Notes: a model not told the origin generated them from the letters alone. A stretch of DNA of 64,000 bases from Desulfoluna sp942491485 (GCA_942491485.1 CALOAX010000004.1:1054001-1118000), one strand, 5' to 3'. Counted from the first letter of the stretch, positions 25,862 through 35,221 are shown. Numbers and translations are program-made.

Positions 25862-28054
25862 ATGAGAAAAGAGATCGCCGGTACCCTGCTGTTTTTTCTT
25901 GTTGTGTTGACCCTGATCAGTCTCGTCTCTTACAATTGGACCGATCCGTCCATCAACCATGCCGGCGCTTCGGCTGAGGTCCACAACCTCTTTGGCCTGC
26001 TGGGGGCCCACATTGCGGGCTTTCTCATCGGACTTGCCGGGATGGGGGCCTTCTGGATTCCGATTCTGCTTCTCATCGCCAGTGTTCATTTCCTGAGCAA
26101 CCGGGAAGGGAAAAGCCTCTATTACATCACCGGAGGCGGGCTGATCCTGGTCTTTTCCACCGGTACCCTCCTGGCCATGATTTCAGGGGCAGACTACTAC
26201 ACCCTCTTTACCAACCGATTCCCTGCAGGGGGGCTGGTGGGCACCCTTCTTAAAGGGGCCCTCTTGAAATACACCAACCTCACCGGCGGCCTCATCATCA
26301 TCAGTGTGGCCATTCTCATCGGCCTGATCCTCTCCACCGGTTTTTCGTTTATCGCTTTGTACCAATTCAGCAAACGCTGGATGGAAACGAGACGGGAGAA
26401 GCGCGCCCAGCTTCAGGTGAAAAAAGATCTCGAAAAGAGCGTGAAAACAGCCCGTACCAAAGAGCGGAAGATCAACCGCAAGGTGGAAAAACCCACCCCT
26501 GCAGAGCTCTCCGAGGTGAAAATCAAGAGTGTGAAGCCTAAAAAGGCCCACACAGCCACCGTGGCCCAGCAGGAAGAGTTCAGCTTCATGACCCCCAAGG
26601 GGGACACCAAGGGCTTTCGGTTGCCTACCATTTCGTTTTTGATGGATCCCGTCGAAGAGGAGGGGGCCGTTGTCGATAACGAGAGCCTGCGCATGCTCTC
26701 GGTGCTTCTGGAGAAAAAACTCGAGGACTTCGGGGTGAATGGCAAGGTGTCCGAGGTCTCTCCCGGTCCTGTCATCACCACCTTTGAGTACAAGCCTGCC
26801 CCCGGCGTGAAGATCAACAAGATTGTGAACCTCTCCGATGACCTGGCCCTGGCGCTTCGGGCCATCAGCATCCGTATCGTCGCTCCCATCCCGGGCAAGG
26901 ATGCCATCGGCATCGAGGTTCCCAACGCCGTTCGCAGCAATGTGTGGTTTAAAGAGATCGTCACCTCCAGTGGCTTCATCAAGTCCAAATCCCCGCTTTG
27001 CATGTGCCTGGGCCACGATATCGTGGGCAACCCCATCTCCGCCGAACTCAACAAGATGCCTCACCTCCTGATTGCCGGCGCCACCGGTGCCGGTAAGAGT
27101 GTGGGGCTCAATGTCATGATTTCCAGCCTTCTCTTCAAATCCACCCCGGATGACGTGCGTATGATCATGATTGACCCCAAGCGCATCGAACTCTCCGTTT
27201 ACAACGGGATTCCCCATCTGATCACGCCGGTGGTGACGGACATGAAAAAGGCCACCAATGCCCTTTTCTGGGCCGTGCGGGAGATGGAGCGCCGTTATGA
27301 GCTTTTGGCCGAGCACAAGGTGCGAAACATCGACCAGTTCAACAAGAAGGTGGAGAAGGCCAGCAAAGAGGCAAAAAAAGAGGACGATGAAGAGCCCCTT
27401 GAAAAACTGCCCTTTATCGTGATCATCATCGACGAGCTGGCAGACCTGATGATGGTGGCATCACGGGATGTGGAAGTGGCGCTGACCCGCCTGGCCCAGA
27501 TGGCTCGTGCCTCCGGGATCCACATCATCCTTGCCACCCAGCGGCCCAGCGTGGATGTCCTCACCGGTATCATCAAGGCGAACTTTCCCACGCGTATCTC
27601 CTTTCAGGTCTCTTCCAAGATCGATTCACGTACCATCATCGACTCCAATGGTGCGGAGAACCTTCTTGGCATGGGCGACATGCTCTACCTGCCGCCCGGA
27701 ACCGCCAAGCTCATGCGAATCCACGGGGCCTTCATCTCCGATGAGGAGTTGAACGAGTTGATTGCTTTCTGGAAAGAGCAGCAGGGCCCCGGGTATGACA
27801 GCTCCATTCTCGAGGCACCGCCCGAAGCGGCAGCCGCCGAAGAGGGAGAAGCCGATTACGACGAGAAGTACGATGAGGCCGTGGCCCTTGTGACCCGAAC
27901 CCGGCAGGCATCCATTTCCAGCGTCCAGCGCCACCTGCGCATCGGGTACAACCGGGCTGCCCGGATTATTGAGGCCATGGAGCGTGACGGGGTCATCGGT
28001 CCCGCCGACGGCTCGAAGTCCCGGGAAATCCTGGTGGCGTCTTACGACGAGTAA
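25862..28054 (+). CDS. ftsK: DNA translocase FtsK/SpoIIIE
   Basis: 730-aa septal DNA pump that clears chromosomes from the closing division septum. An N-terminal membrane domain carries about four helices in the first 170 residues. A short charged linker (RKEKRAQLQVKKDLEKS-like) is followed by the alpha/beta motor with the Walker A motif GATGAGKSVGLN, Walker B FIVIIIDELADLMM and the ATQRPSVDV block. A C-terminal winged-helix gamma domain (RHLRIGYNRAARIIEAME) recognises KOPS-type DNA. The length is that of SpoIIIE-like short-linker forms. Six bases separate it from rnj; a repeat and a strong terminator follow. Confidence 0.96.
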   Translation: MRKEIAGTLLFFLVVLTLISLVSYNWTDPSINHAGASAEVHNLFGLLGAHIAGFLIGLAGMGAFWIPILLLIASVHFLSNREGKSLYYITGGGLILVFSTGTLLAMISGADYYTLFTNRFPAGGLVGTLLKGALLKYTNLTGGLIIISVAILIGLILSTGFSFIALYQFSKRWMETRREKRAQLQVKKDLEKSVKTARTKERKINRKVEKPTPAELSEVKIKSVKPKKAHTATVAQQEEFSFMTPKGDTKGFRLPTISFLMDPVEEEGAVVDNESLRMLSVLLEKKLEDFGVNGKVSEVSPGPVITTFEYKPAPGVKINKIVNLSDDLALALRAISIRIVAPIPGKDAIGIEVPNAVRSNVWFKEIVTSSGFIKSKSPLCMCLGHDIVGNPISAELNKMPHLLIAGATGAGKSVGLNVMISSLLFKSTPDDVRMIMIDPKRIELSVYNGIPHLITPVVTDMKKATNALFWAVREMERRYELLAEHKVRNIDQFNKKVEKASKEAKKEDDEEPLEKLPFIVIIIDELADLMMVASRDVEVALTRLAQMARASGIHIILATQRPSVDVLTGIIKANFPTRISFQVSSKIDSRTIIDSNGAENLLGMGDMLYLPPGTAKLMRIHGAFISDEELNELIAFWKEQQGPGYDSSILEAPPEAAAAEEGEADYDEKYDEAVALVTRTRQASISSVQRHLRIGYNRAARIIEAMERDGVIGPADGSKSREILVASYDE

Positions 28055-28068
28055 GGTGCCTTCTACGG

Positions 28069-28294
28069 GCAGGGGATGATCCCCTGCACCCCATTTGCGA
28101 ATGCACCGAGGCCTCGTTCCTCGGCCACATCACATTCGTTGACGGGCTTCGCCCGTGGAGAGCCGATGAGCTGGTTCAAACTTCATTGGGCAGGACCAAA
28201 GGTTCCTTAGTCAATGCGAAGCCGAAAACCTGCTTGCCAAACCCAGCTCATATAATTGTCAAAAGTTTGGCCCTCGGCAGACCCGCCGGAGGCA
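28069..28294. repeat. Mosaic palindromic repeat downstream of ftsK
   Basis: A composite of several modules: CAGGGGATGATCCCCTG, a GCGAATGC...CACATTCG block with CTCGTTCCTCGG, the ACGGGCTTCGCCCGT hairpin, and a final TCAAAAGTTTGGCCCTCGG with CCGCCGGAGG. It fills most of the 330-base gap between ftsK and the methyltransferase. No gene is visible in it. Confidence 0.75.
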
Positions 28295-28323
28295 ACTTGA
28301 TGCTTTTTATTCAATGATGTGAT

Positions 28324-28356
28324 CGGGGCATACCCCATGGGGTGCCCCGTTTTTTT
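28324..28356 (+). terminator. Intrinsic terminator after ftsK
   Basis: Stem CGGGGCA (28324-28330) with TGCCCCG (28343-28349), extended by inner CCCC/GGGG pairs, then seven T. It lies 30 bases before the methyltransferase ATG, so that gene's transcript must start very close to its own start codon or result from read-through. Confidence 0.85.
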
Positions 28357-28385
28357 ATCGTTTATTTCAGGAAAGATGGTGTTGT

Positions 28386-29042
28386 ATGGCTTTGAACAAA
28401 TCATTGATCGACAGTGTAAAAGGCTTTTTAAGCGAGGAAGAGGGCACCCGTCTCTACACGTTAGCTGCAGAAGCATCCAAAATGGGGCCCTGCCTTGAAA
28501 TCGGCAGCTATTGCGGAAAGTCCACCCTCTGGATCGGCGAGGCGTGTCGGGAAGCGGGAAGCGTTCTCTTTGCCGTGGACCACCACAGGGGCTCCGAAGA
28601 GCAGCAGAAAGGGGAGGCATTTTTTGACCCGGAACTCTGGGATGACACGGAAGAGAAGGTGGACACGTTCAAGGAGTTCAGAAGAGCCCTGGACCAGGCG
28701 GATCTCAACGACACGGTGGTCCCTCTGGTGTCAAAATCCACGGTGGCCTCTAAGTTTTGGTCCACCCCTTTGAGCCTGGTCTTCATCGATGGCGGCCATA
28801 CCTACGAAGCCGCCTACAACGATTACGCCTGCTGGGCACGGCACATCGTCCCCGGTGGTTACCTTTTGATCCATGATATCTACGACTCCATCGACGAAGG
28901 GGGGCAGGCCCCCCACCATGTTTATAAAATGGCTGTTGCTTCGGGGCAGTACGAGGTGGTTGAGCGCATCGGATCCTTGGGAGTGCTCAGGCGTTATCCC
29001 TGCGGGTCTTTACCTGCGGATCTTCCGGAAAAAGATTATTAA
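28386..29042 (+). CDS. Class I SAM-dependent methyltransferase
   Basis: 218 aa with a Rossmann methyltransferase fold of the Methyltransf_24 type. It has the glycine motif LEIGSYCGKSTLWIG (near 37-51) for SAM, FAVDHHRG at the second strand, LVFIDGGHTYEAAYND (about 133-148) and VPGGYLLIHDIYD. Members often act on polysaccharides, cephalosporin-like compounds or small molecules; the substrate cannot be told here. The start ATG 28386 has AGGA upstream. It is a single gene flanked by repeats and terminators, with no functional neighbours on the same transcript. Confidence 0.85.
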   Translation: MALNKSLIDSVKGFLSEEEGTRLYTLAAEASKMGPCLEIGSYCGKSTLWIGEACREAGSVLFAVDHHRGSEEQQKGEAFFDPELWDDTEEKVDTFKEFRRALDQADLNDTVVPLVSKSTVASKFWSTPLSLVFIDGGHTYEAAYNDYACWARHIVPGGYLLIHDIYDSIDEGGQAPHHVYKMAVASGQYEVVERIGSLGVLRRYPCGSLPADLPEKDY

Positions 29043-29090
29043 CTGCGTGATTAGACGCGCCTTGGGACAAGACCAGATAAAAAGCTGGTA

Positions 29091-29272
29091 ACTACTCAGC
29101 TATGCCTCCGGCGGGTCGCTTTTTGACATGAGCCCCGAAAATGATCCGGTTGATCGTTATGTCGAATACAGTTGGTACACCAACACCTTCGAAAGAGTCG
29201 AAATCGACCTCAAAACCGGTTCGTAAAACGTTTCAAAAGTTTGGGCCCGGCAGAGCTGCCGGAGGCGACAGT
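29091..29272. repeat. Mosaic palindromic repeat, near-complete copy
   Basis: Starts CTCAGCTATGCCTCCGGCGG and ends GGGCCCGGCAGAGCTGCCGG plus AGGC. It carries the variant core GTCGCTTTTTGACATGAGC, also present at 22061 and 45131. The two ends are inverted copies of each other. Confidence 0.75.
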
Positions 29273-29276
29273 GACA

Positions 29277-29315
29277 AAGCGGGCACCAAAGGCCTTTGGT
29301 GCCCGCTTGTTTTAT
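29277..29315 (+). terminator. Long-stem terminator of the methyltransferase gene
   Basis: A 32-base perfect palindrome with 16-base halves (29277-29292 and 29293-29308), containing GGGCACC and GGTGCCC, followed by GTTTTAT. It lies immediately after a repeat element. Confidence 0.8.
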
Positions 29316-29689
29316 GGAGACGTCGTTTCCCAGAGTAGGGATGCGTCTGTTCGTGTGTAAGGGTATTGCTCACCTGAACGCACTCTGGTAAACTATGTGT
29401 ATGTTTTTCTTCAGGAAAGGTTTTCTTTTAGGGAGATTCGATTCCCAAATAACCCTTCCCTCCCTCTCTCAGAGCCTCTGCGCTGCGTAATGAACGACTC
29501 GCGATTCTTATATTCCGTCTTCCCACCAAAGGAATAACATCACAGCCTGTGCATAGTCTCTGACGTGTCGTTGCGAGGCGCTTTTCGCCTGATGTGGCTC
29601 TGCAGCCCTTGCCGTCAAAGACAAATTCGAGCTGAAGCAGTTATCCTGCTTATGTGTTTTTTCACGACACCACAATTTGCGAGGTACGA
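29316..29689. other. Intergenic region before the respiratory cluster
   Basis: About 370 bases with no ORF or repeat-family copy. There is a pyrimidine-rich run near 29450-29470 and a small hairpin AGGCGCTTTTCGCCT near 29577. It presumably contains the promoter of the respiratory genes, but no clear -35/-10 pair was found. Confidence 0.4.
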
Positions 29690-30118
29690 ATGATGGTCGA
29701 GTTTATCTACGGACTTCTGGAGAGCATCGGTTTTGCCCATCCCCTGCACCCGGCAGTAACCCATGTTCCCATGGGGCTTGTCATGGGGGCGATTATCTTT
29801 CGCATGGGTGCTGTCCTTTCCCCCATGAAGCACTTGGCCCTGAGCGGTTACCACTGTGCCGTGGTCGGCCTGCTCGGGGTGCCGCCCACCGCGATTCTGG
29901 GGTGGATGGACTGGCAGTACCGGTATGGAGGCGAATGGGAGTTTTTAATCGGGTTTAAGATGGTTTTGGCCTTGACCCTTCTGGTTATTCTTACCTTGAT
30001 CGTTGTGCTGGATGACCCGCAAGAACCGAAAGTGGACCTGCGAAGCCTGCTTTATGTTCTGGCGCTACTCAATGCCGTTGGATTGGGATTTTCCGGCGGT
30101 GAACTTATCTATGGCTGA
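29690..30118 (+). CDS. DUF2231-like multi-pass membrane protein
   Basis: 142 aa from ATG 29690, which has GAGGTACGA just upstream; an ATG 12 codons earlier lacks a good site. Four hydrophobic segments are visible (about 25-45, 50-72, 88-110 and 117-140). The first carries HPLHPAVTHVPMG, resembling the HP-x-VH-x-P signature of the DUF2231 family of predicted heme-binding membrane proteins. It is first in a same-strand run with a DOMON protein, SCO and cytochrome oxidase genes, which suggests a redox role. Family assignment rests on the motif and topology only. Confidence 0.72.
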   Translation: MMVEFIYGLLESIGFAHPLHPAVTHVPMGLVMGAIIFRMGAVLSPMKHLALSGYHCAVVGLLGVPPTAILGWMDWQYRYGGEWEFLIGFKMVLALTLLVILTLIVVLDDPQEPKVDLRSLLYVLALLNAVGLGFSGGELIYG

Positions 30119-30129
30119 CGGAGGACGAC

Positions 30130-30672
30130 ATGAAACGTTTGTTTGCGATTTTTACTCTTATGGCGCTCATCGTGTGTGGCGCATCGTTGGCGGGTGCGGA
30201 GCCGTTCAGCCATACCCTTACCGATGGCCCCATGACATTCAGTTGGACAGTGGGGGATGGGGTGCTTCAGGTCAAGATCACTGGAAAAACCAAAGGGTGG
30301 GTCGCCGTGGGGTTTAACCCGGTAAAGATGATGAAGGGAGCCAACTTCATCATGGGGTATGTGAAGGATGGCAAGGTGAAGGTGACGGATCATATCGGAA
30401 ACACTGAGAGGAACCACAAGGCCGATACCAAGTCCGGAGGGAAGAACAACGCCTCAAATACGGGCGGATCGGAAAAAGGTGGCGTCACCGAAATATCCTT
30501 TACCATCCCCCTCGACAGCAAAGATACAAACGACACACGTATAGACCCGGCGGCCATGACCACGGTACTTCTGGCCATGGGCGGTGGGCGTGACAGCTTC
30601 CGGTCGGTACACAGTTTTCGGGCGGTACATCGGGTGAACCTTTCCACCGGCGCAACAGAGAAAGTGAAATGA
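30130..30672 (+). CDS. Exported DOMON-domain protein
   Basis: 180 aa with a clear signal peptide (MKRLFAIFTLMALIVCGASLAGA). The mature part is a DOMON beta-sandwich (MTFSWTVGDGVLQVKI; TKGWVAVGFNP; NFIMGYVKDGKVKV). DOMON domains bind heme b or sugars. The conserved Met/His positions (MMKGANF; RAVHRVN) fit a heme ligand pair. GGAGG precedes ATG 30130, and the stop overlaps the SCO gene (ATGA), so it belongs to the oxidase operon. A periplasmic electron-transfer role is inferred. Confidence 0.82.
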   Translation: MKRLFAIFTLMALIVCGASLAGAEPFSHTLTDGPMTFSWTVGDGVLQVKITGKTKGWVAVGFNPVKMMKGANFIMGYVKDGKVKVTDHIGNTERNHKADTKSGGKNNASNTGGSEKGGVTEISFTIPLDSKDTNDTRIDPAAMTTVLLAMGGGRDSFRSVHSFRAVHRVNLSTGATEKVK

Positions 30673-31502
30673 GATCTTTGGTTCTCATAGGGGGCTTTTC
30701 ACTGCTCCTGGTGCTGGTGACGGCCTTACCAAGTGCTCCCCATGGTAATGAAACCCACGGTGGGAAGCCGGTGCCCGTGGCGGAAGAGGAGATACCTGTG
30801 GTGGTGGGGGTGGATGAAAAACCAGGAGACACCCTTCATACCGAAGGTCGGTGGTGGAATGAGAGGGGTGAACAGGTGGACCTTGAAGAGGTGTTGGACC
30901 TTCCTGCGATTTTGATCCCCGCTTATTACCACTGCCCCAAATCGTGCAGCTTCCTTTTGGCCTCCATGGCAGCGGCCGTTCGTGACCTCGACCTCTTTCC
31001 AGGGTTGGAGTACCGGGTGGTGGCCGTGAGCATTTCGGATGATGAGGACCCCACACACGCGGCCACGGCCAAGACGCAGTATTTTAAAATTTTAGGGGCA
31101 GGGTACCCGGAGGATGGGTGGCCTTTTCTGGTGGGCGACAAAGAGAGTATCGACAGGCTTTGTGAATCCATGGGGTATCGTTTCACGAAGAAAGGGCCCC
31201 ACTCCTATATCCACCCCAATGTGGCCCTGGCCGTCGCTCCCCGGGGAAAGATCATCCGCTATCTCTACGGTCCTGACTTTCTAACCGCTGACATGAAAAA
31301 AGGCATAGAGGAGGCAGCGGAAGGGGTTCCCCGTGTTTCCATCCACAGGCTGGTGACGTTCTGTTTTGATTACGACCCCAAAAACCGGGGTTATGTTCTG
31401 AATGTGTATCGGACGATGGGGACTGTTACGCTAACCCTGGTGGGGCTCTTGTTTCTCTATCTGGTGGTGGCCCCCAGGGTTCGGCGTGTTCGAAGGACTT
31501 AA
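30669..31502 (+). CDS. SCO-family copper chaperone for cytochrome oxidase
   Basis: 277 aa, anchored by an N-terminal hydrophobic segment and a C-terminal membrane helix (about 248-268). The thioredoxin-like domain has the copper-binding pair in YHCPKSCSFLL and the distal His in HSYIHPNVALAV. SCO proteins deliver copper to the CuA site of subunit II. Four bases overlap with the DOMON gene, and coxA follows 129 bases on. The length is above that of minimal SCO (about 200) because of the C-terminal anchor, a form seen in several bacteria. Function is confidently linked to the adjacent oxidase. Confidence 0.9.
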   Translation: MRSLVLIGGFSLLLVLVTALPSAPHGNETHGGKPVPVAEEEIPVVVGVDEKPGDTLHTEGRWWNERGEQVDLEEVLDLPAILIPAYYHCPKSCSFLLASMAAAVRDLDLFPGLEYRVVAVSISDDEDPTHAATAKTQYFKILGAGYPEDGWPFLVGDKESIDRLCESMGYRFTKKGPHSYIHPNVALAVAPRGKIIRYLYGPDFLTADMKKGIEEAAEGVPRVSIHRLVTFCFDYDPKNRGYVLNVYRTMGTVTLTLVGLLFLYLVVAPRVRRVRRT

Positions 31503-31631
31503 GAGCTGGTTGATAGGCACTATACCGCAGGTAAGAGCATTTAATGTCACACGTTTGGGGTGTGGGGCCGTTTCGGGCGGCTCTATCGTAGCTATTATAA
31601 CGGGAGCATTCGTGATCATTGGAGCGTTGCC

Positions 31632-33266
31632 ATGGAAAAGGCCCCCTCTTTTTTTGACACACCATCGCCCTCACGCTATTCCGGCGTGTTGTCCTGGCTT
31701 ATCACCACGGATCACAAGCGCATCGGCTTGATGTACATGTGCGTTATCCTCTTCTGGTTTGTGGTGGCCATGTTTCTCGGCGGGGTGATGCGCCTTGAGC
31801 TTATGTTCCGTGGGGAAACCATCATGGGGCCCCAGTCCTACAACGCCCTTTTCACCCTTCACGGGGTGATCATGATTTTTCTGTTTATTATCCCTGGCAT
31901 CCCTGCCATCTTCGGGAACTTTTTCCTCCCCATCCAGATTGGAACCGACGACGTTTTTTTCCCAAAGATCAACCTTCTCTCCTGGTACCTTTACGTCACC
32001 GGCGGATTGCTGGCCCTGGCCACCCTGTTTATCGGCGGGCCTCCGGACACCGGGTGGACCTTTTACGTTCCATTCAGTGTGGGCACCAACAGCAATGTCT
32101 CCACCGCCGTTTTTGCAGCGTTCGTGCTGGGCATGGCCAGTATGTTGACGGGCATCAATTTTGTCACCACCGTCCACCGCATGCGAAGCGAAAAAATGGG
32201 GTGGCTTCAGATGCCCCTGTTCACCTGGAGCCTCTATGCCACAAGTTGGGTTCAGATTCTGGCCACACCCGTGGTTTCCATTACCCTGCTTCTCATCATG
32301 GCGGAGCGTTTTTTGGGCATTGGGCTTTTTGACCCGGCAAGGGGAGGGGACCCCATTCTCTACCAGCACCTCTTCTGGATGTACTCCCACCCGGCGGTTT
32401 ACATCATGATTCTCCCGGGTATGGGGGTGATCTCCGAGATCATGCCGGTCTTTGCCCGAAAACCCATCTTCGGATACAAGGCCATCGTCTTTTCCAGCCT
32501 GGCCATCGCCATTGCAGGGTCTCTGGTGTGGGCCCATCACATGTACACAAGCGGTATGAGCGACACGGCGGTATTTGTCTTTTCCCTTCTCACCTTTATT
32601 GTGGCCATCCCTTCGGCCATCAAGGTGTTCAGCTGGGTGGCCACCCTTTACAAAGGGTCGGTGCTCATGACCCCCCCCCTCTTTTTTGCCCTGTGTTTTA
32701 TCTACCTCTTCTCCGTAGGAGGTCTGACGGGCCTGGTGCTGGGAGCTGCAGGGACCGACATCCATGTCCATGACACCTATTTTGTGGTGGCCCATTTTCA
32801 CTTCACCATGTTTGGCGGCACCGGATTTGCTTTTTTTGCCGCCCTGCATCACTGGTGGCCTAAGATGTTTGGCCGAATGTACGACTTTAAAAAAGCTTAT
32901 TGGGCAGCTGTATTCATTACCTTCGGGTTTCTCCTGCACTACATCCCCATGTTTATCCTGGGGCTCCAGGGCATGCCGAGGCGCTACCATGATTATATCG
33001 CAGAGTTCGAAACGGGAAATTTTGTGGCGGGGTTCGGTGCCGCGTTTATGCTGGTGGGGCTTCTCCTGATGCTCGTCAATCTTCTGCTCTCATTAAAAAA
33101 GGGCGAACCCGCGGTGTCCGACCCCTGGGGAGGGACCACCCTGGAATGGAAGATCCCCTCACCGCCTCCCTTGCATAATTTTACCCATGAGCCGGTCGTG
33201 CCGGATTACCCTTACGATTTTTCCGAGGTCTTGAAGAACAGGCCCGGTGACGTGGAGGTGCCATGA
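31632..33266 (+). CDS. coxA: Cytochrome c oxidase subunit I, A2 type
   Basis: 544 aa, 12 or more membrane helices, the catalytic subunit with heme a, heme a3 and CuB. ATG 31632 is chosen because GGAG lies 8 nt upstream. Key motifs: YSHPAVYIM (CuB His and cross-linked Tyr), WAHHMYTSG (two CuB His) and HDTYFVVAHFHFTMFGG (heme ligands). The usual D-channel Glu of HPEVY is Ala and is preceded by Tyr-Ser, the signature of A2-type heme-copper oxidases. It starts the block I-III-IV-II. A 4-base overlap with subunit III shows coupling. Confidence 0.95.
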   Translation: MEKAPSFFDTPSPSRYSGVLSWLITTDHKRIGLMYMCVILFWFVVAMFLGGVMRLELMFRGETIMGPQSYNALFTLHGVIMIFLFIIPGIPAIFGNFFLPIQIGTDDVFFPKINLLSWYLYVTGGLLALATLFIGGPPDTGWTFYVPFSVGTNSNVSTAVFAAFVLGMASMLTGINFVTTVHRMRSEKMGWLQMPLFTWSLYATSWVQILATPVVSITLLLIMAERFLGIGLFDPARGGDPILYQHLFWMYSHPAVYIMILPGMGVISEIMPVFARKPIFGYKAIVFSSLAIAIAGSLVWAHHMYTSGMSDTAVFVFSLLTFIVAIPSAIKVFSWVATLYKGSVLMTPPLFFALCFIYLFSVGGLTGLVLGAAGTDIHVHDTYFVVAHFHFTMFGGTGFAFFAALHHWWPKMFGRMYDFKKAYWAAVFITFGFLLHYIPMFILGLQGMPRRYHDYIAEFETGNFVAGFGAAFMLVGLLLMLVNLLLSLKKGEPAVSDPWGGTTLEWKIPSPPPLHNFTHEPVVPDYPYDFSEVLKNRPGDVEVP

Positions 33267-33859
33267 GACAGGCAATGGACCACAGGGGGAAACGCTTGGG
33301 AATGTGGCTGTTTCTCTACACGGAGATCATTCTCTTTGGAGGCTTGTTTGTTCTCTACGCTGTCTATCTCTCGCAATATCCCAAGGATTTCATCGAAGGC
33401 GGCAAGGACCTGAATCGCCTTTTCGGGGCGGCAAATACCATTGTTTTGCTGGCGAGCAGTTTTGCCGTGGCTGCCTCCATCACGGCGGTGCAAAAAAAAC
33501 AGAAGAGAGCGAGCATTTTTTTGATCTCGGCAGCGATTCTTTGCGGGTTGATTTTTCTCATCAACAAGTACTTTGAATGGGGGCATAAAATCCACGTGGG
33601 TATCTACCCCGGATCCGATGCCCTCACCTACGGGGAACCGGGGCGAAATATTTTTTTCGGTCTCTACTACGTCGTCACCGGCCTGCACGGGATACATATT
33701 GTGATCGGCATGACCCTTCTCTCGGTGGCCCTGGCCTTTACGGTACAAGAGCGCATAAATGAAGAAAACCACGTCCTTCTCGAAAATGCCGGCCTCTACT
33801 GGCACCTTGTGGACCTCATCTGGATCTTCATTTTTCCGCTTTTTTATCTGGTTCTTTAA
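33263..33859 (+). CDS. coxC: Cytochrome c oxidase subunit III
   Basis: 198-aa integral membrane protein with five helices, the short bacterial form. It has the N-terminal WLFLYTEIILFGGLF and the family block FFGLYYVVTGLHGIHIVIGM, then YWHLVDLIWIFIFPLFYLVL. GGAGGTG precedes ATG 33263, which overlaps the coxA stop. It stabilises subunit I and the proton-uptake path. Length and motifs are normal. Confidence 0.94.
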   Translation: MRQAMDHRGKRLGMWLFLYTEIILFGGLFVLYAVYLSQYPKDFIEGGKDLNRLFGAANTIVLLASSFAVAASITAVQKKQKRASIFLISAAILCGLIFLINKYFEWGHKIHVGIYPGSDALTYGEPGRNIFFGLYYVVTGLHGIHIVIGMTLLSVALAFTVQERINEENHVLLENAGLYWHLVDLIWIFIFPLFYLVL

Positions 33860-33860
33860 C

Positions 33861-33910
33861 AGCCTGCCGGTGGCAAGGTTGGGTCACCTTGAAACTCTAT
33901 GGCAAATGCG
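33861..33910. repeat. Partial mosaic repeat between coxC and coxD
   Basis: CCTGCCGGTGGCAAGG, then GGGTCACCTTGAAA and GGCAAATGCG, match the 5' half of the repeat family with several substitutions. It interrupts what is otherwise a tight oxidase operon. Confidence 0.5.
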
Positions 33911-33988
33911 TGAAGGTCACCGTGATGCAATAGTTTTCAGGGCATTCGCTGGTGGTAGACCACCCACGTTGCCAAATAGAAGGCATGA

Positions 33989-34312
33989 ATGATGAAACAG
34001 GCGTTCGACGGGTACACGAGGAAAAGTATGCACATTTCATCGTATGGTCGGTTGATGGGGGTCCTGGTGGCACTTCTGGTGCTGACGGTGGTAACAGTGG
34101 CGGCATCTTATGTGGACCTTGGTGCCCTGAACGTCTGGGTCGCCCTTTTGATCGCCTCCACCAAAGCATCTCTGGTGCTGTTTTTTTTCATGCATATCGG
34201 CATCGAGGGGCGCCTGGTTGTTGTCTCTTTTCTCGGCACGGTACTGTTTTTGGCCGTGATGATAGGTTTTACCTTCTGGGATGTTGCGTTCCGGGGCACG
34301 GTGGGGATCTGA
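33989..34312 (+). CDS. coxD: Cytochrome c oxidase subunit IV, prokaryotic type
   Basis: 107 aa with three membrane helices (about 22-40, 48-68 and 78-97). The family signature VWVALLIASTKASLVLFFFMHI is visible around the second helix, written here only in part: WVALLIASTKASLVLFFF. AAGG lies upstream of ATGATG. This small subunit occurs in caa3/aa3 oxidases and is not catalytic. A partial repeat separates it from coxC, and a second repeat separates it from coxB, so read-through or separate promoters are needed. Confidence 0.88.
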   Translation: MMKQAFDGYTRKSMHISSYGRLMGVLVALLVLTVVTVAASYVDLGALNVWVALLIASTKASLVLFFFMHIGIEGRLVVVSFLGTVLFLAVMIGFTFWDVAFRGTVGI

Positions 34313-34504
34313 ATCATGCGAAGAGCTTCGCTAATGGATAGTGAGCAGGGGCGTTGCATTTTGATGTGTTCCCACCGGTCCAGCTGAGGGTAAAGCCAGG
34401 ATGATTGCTGACACCTGAGTATAGACAGCTCATGAATTTGCGACGAAGGGTGCATACCCTCACTCTTCGCTCGAAAGCGGACGCGAGGCGCCTCGAATGA
34501 CGAG

Positions 34505-34562
34505 AGCCGTTGCGCATTCGCCTTATGGGGTTCAGGGGATCATCCCTTGGCCGCCGGAGGCA
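34505..34562. repeat. Partial mosaic repeat between coxD and coxB
   Basis: GCGCATTCGCC, then CAGGGGATCATCCCTTGGCC and CCGCCGGAGGCA. The CAGGGG/CCCTTG arms form a hairpin. The rest of this 297-base gap (34313-34609) holds no gene. Confidence 0.65.
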
Positions 34563-34609
34563 CAGTCTCTGGTTTCCTTACGGTTTTTTCTGAACCCAAG
34601 GAGTGCATC

Positions 34610-35221
34610 ATGCCCATGGACAACAACCCGGTTGAGCTGGTTGACAAGGCCTTTTACTTTATCATCGGGTTCTCCTTTCTTTTTCTTTTTGCCATTACGG
34701 TGGTGATGGTCTGGTTTGTGATCCGTTACAGGAGGAGCAGGCACCCGGAGCCTTCTGATGTTCGGGGCAATGGCTGGCTGGAGCTTGCATGGACGGTGAT
34801 TCCCACCATCATTGCCCTGGCGATGTTTGTTTCGGGATGGCAGGCATATACGGGGCTTCGGACCGTACCGGATGGGGCCATGGAGATTAAGGCCTATGCC
34901 CAGATGTTCTCGTGGATATTTGTTTATCCTAACGACAAGGAGACAGAGAACGAGCTGGTGGTACCCGTGGGAACCCCCATCAAGATCACCCTTACGTCAG
35001 AGGATGTGCTGCACAGCTTTTTTCTCCCCGCATTTCGGGTGAAAATGGATGCTGTCAAGGGGATGGAGACCTATGCCTGGTTCTATCCGGATAAGGAGGG
35101 GGAGTATATTTTTCATTGTACGGAGTTTTGTGGAACTGGACACTCCTCCATGGACGGTCGTCTTACGATTGTCTCCATGGACGCTTACGAAGCCTTTCTC
35201 GAGGAGGATGACGATGAGTGA
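34610..35221 (+). CDS. coxB: Cytochrome c oxidase subunit II
   Basis: 203 aa from ATG 34610, with AAGGAG upstream. Two membrane helices (about 17-37 and 60-80) precede a periplasmic cupredoxin domain holding the binuclear CuA centre. All ligands are visible: His in DVLHSFFLP, the CTEFC pair with Glu between, and His/Met in GTGHSSM. There is no fused cytochrome c domain, so an external donor is needed. Its position after subunit IV rather than before subunit I is unusual. The last codons overlap the heme O synthase start. Confidence 0.94.
   Translation: MPMDNNPVELVDKAFYFIIGFSFLFLFAITVVMVWFVIRYRRSRHPEPSDVRGNGWLELAWTVIPTIIALAMFVSGWQAYTGLRTVPDGAMEIKAYAQMFSWIFVYPNDKETENELVVPVGTPIKITLTSEDVLHSFFLPAFRVKMDAVKGMETYAWFYPDKEGEYIFHCTEFCGTGHSSMDGRLTIVSMDAYEAFLEEDDDE

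Noticed and set aside
31486..31731. Plus-strand ORF with a hydrophobic stretch between the SCO and coxA genes
   Set aside because: Starts with GTG inside the SCO gene and runs 100 bases into coxA in another frame; no ribosome binding site; coxA already has a good start.
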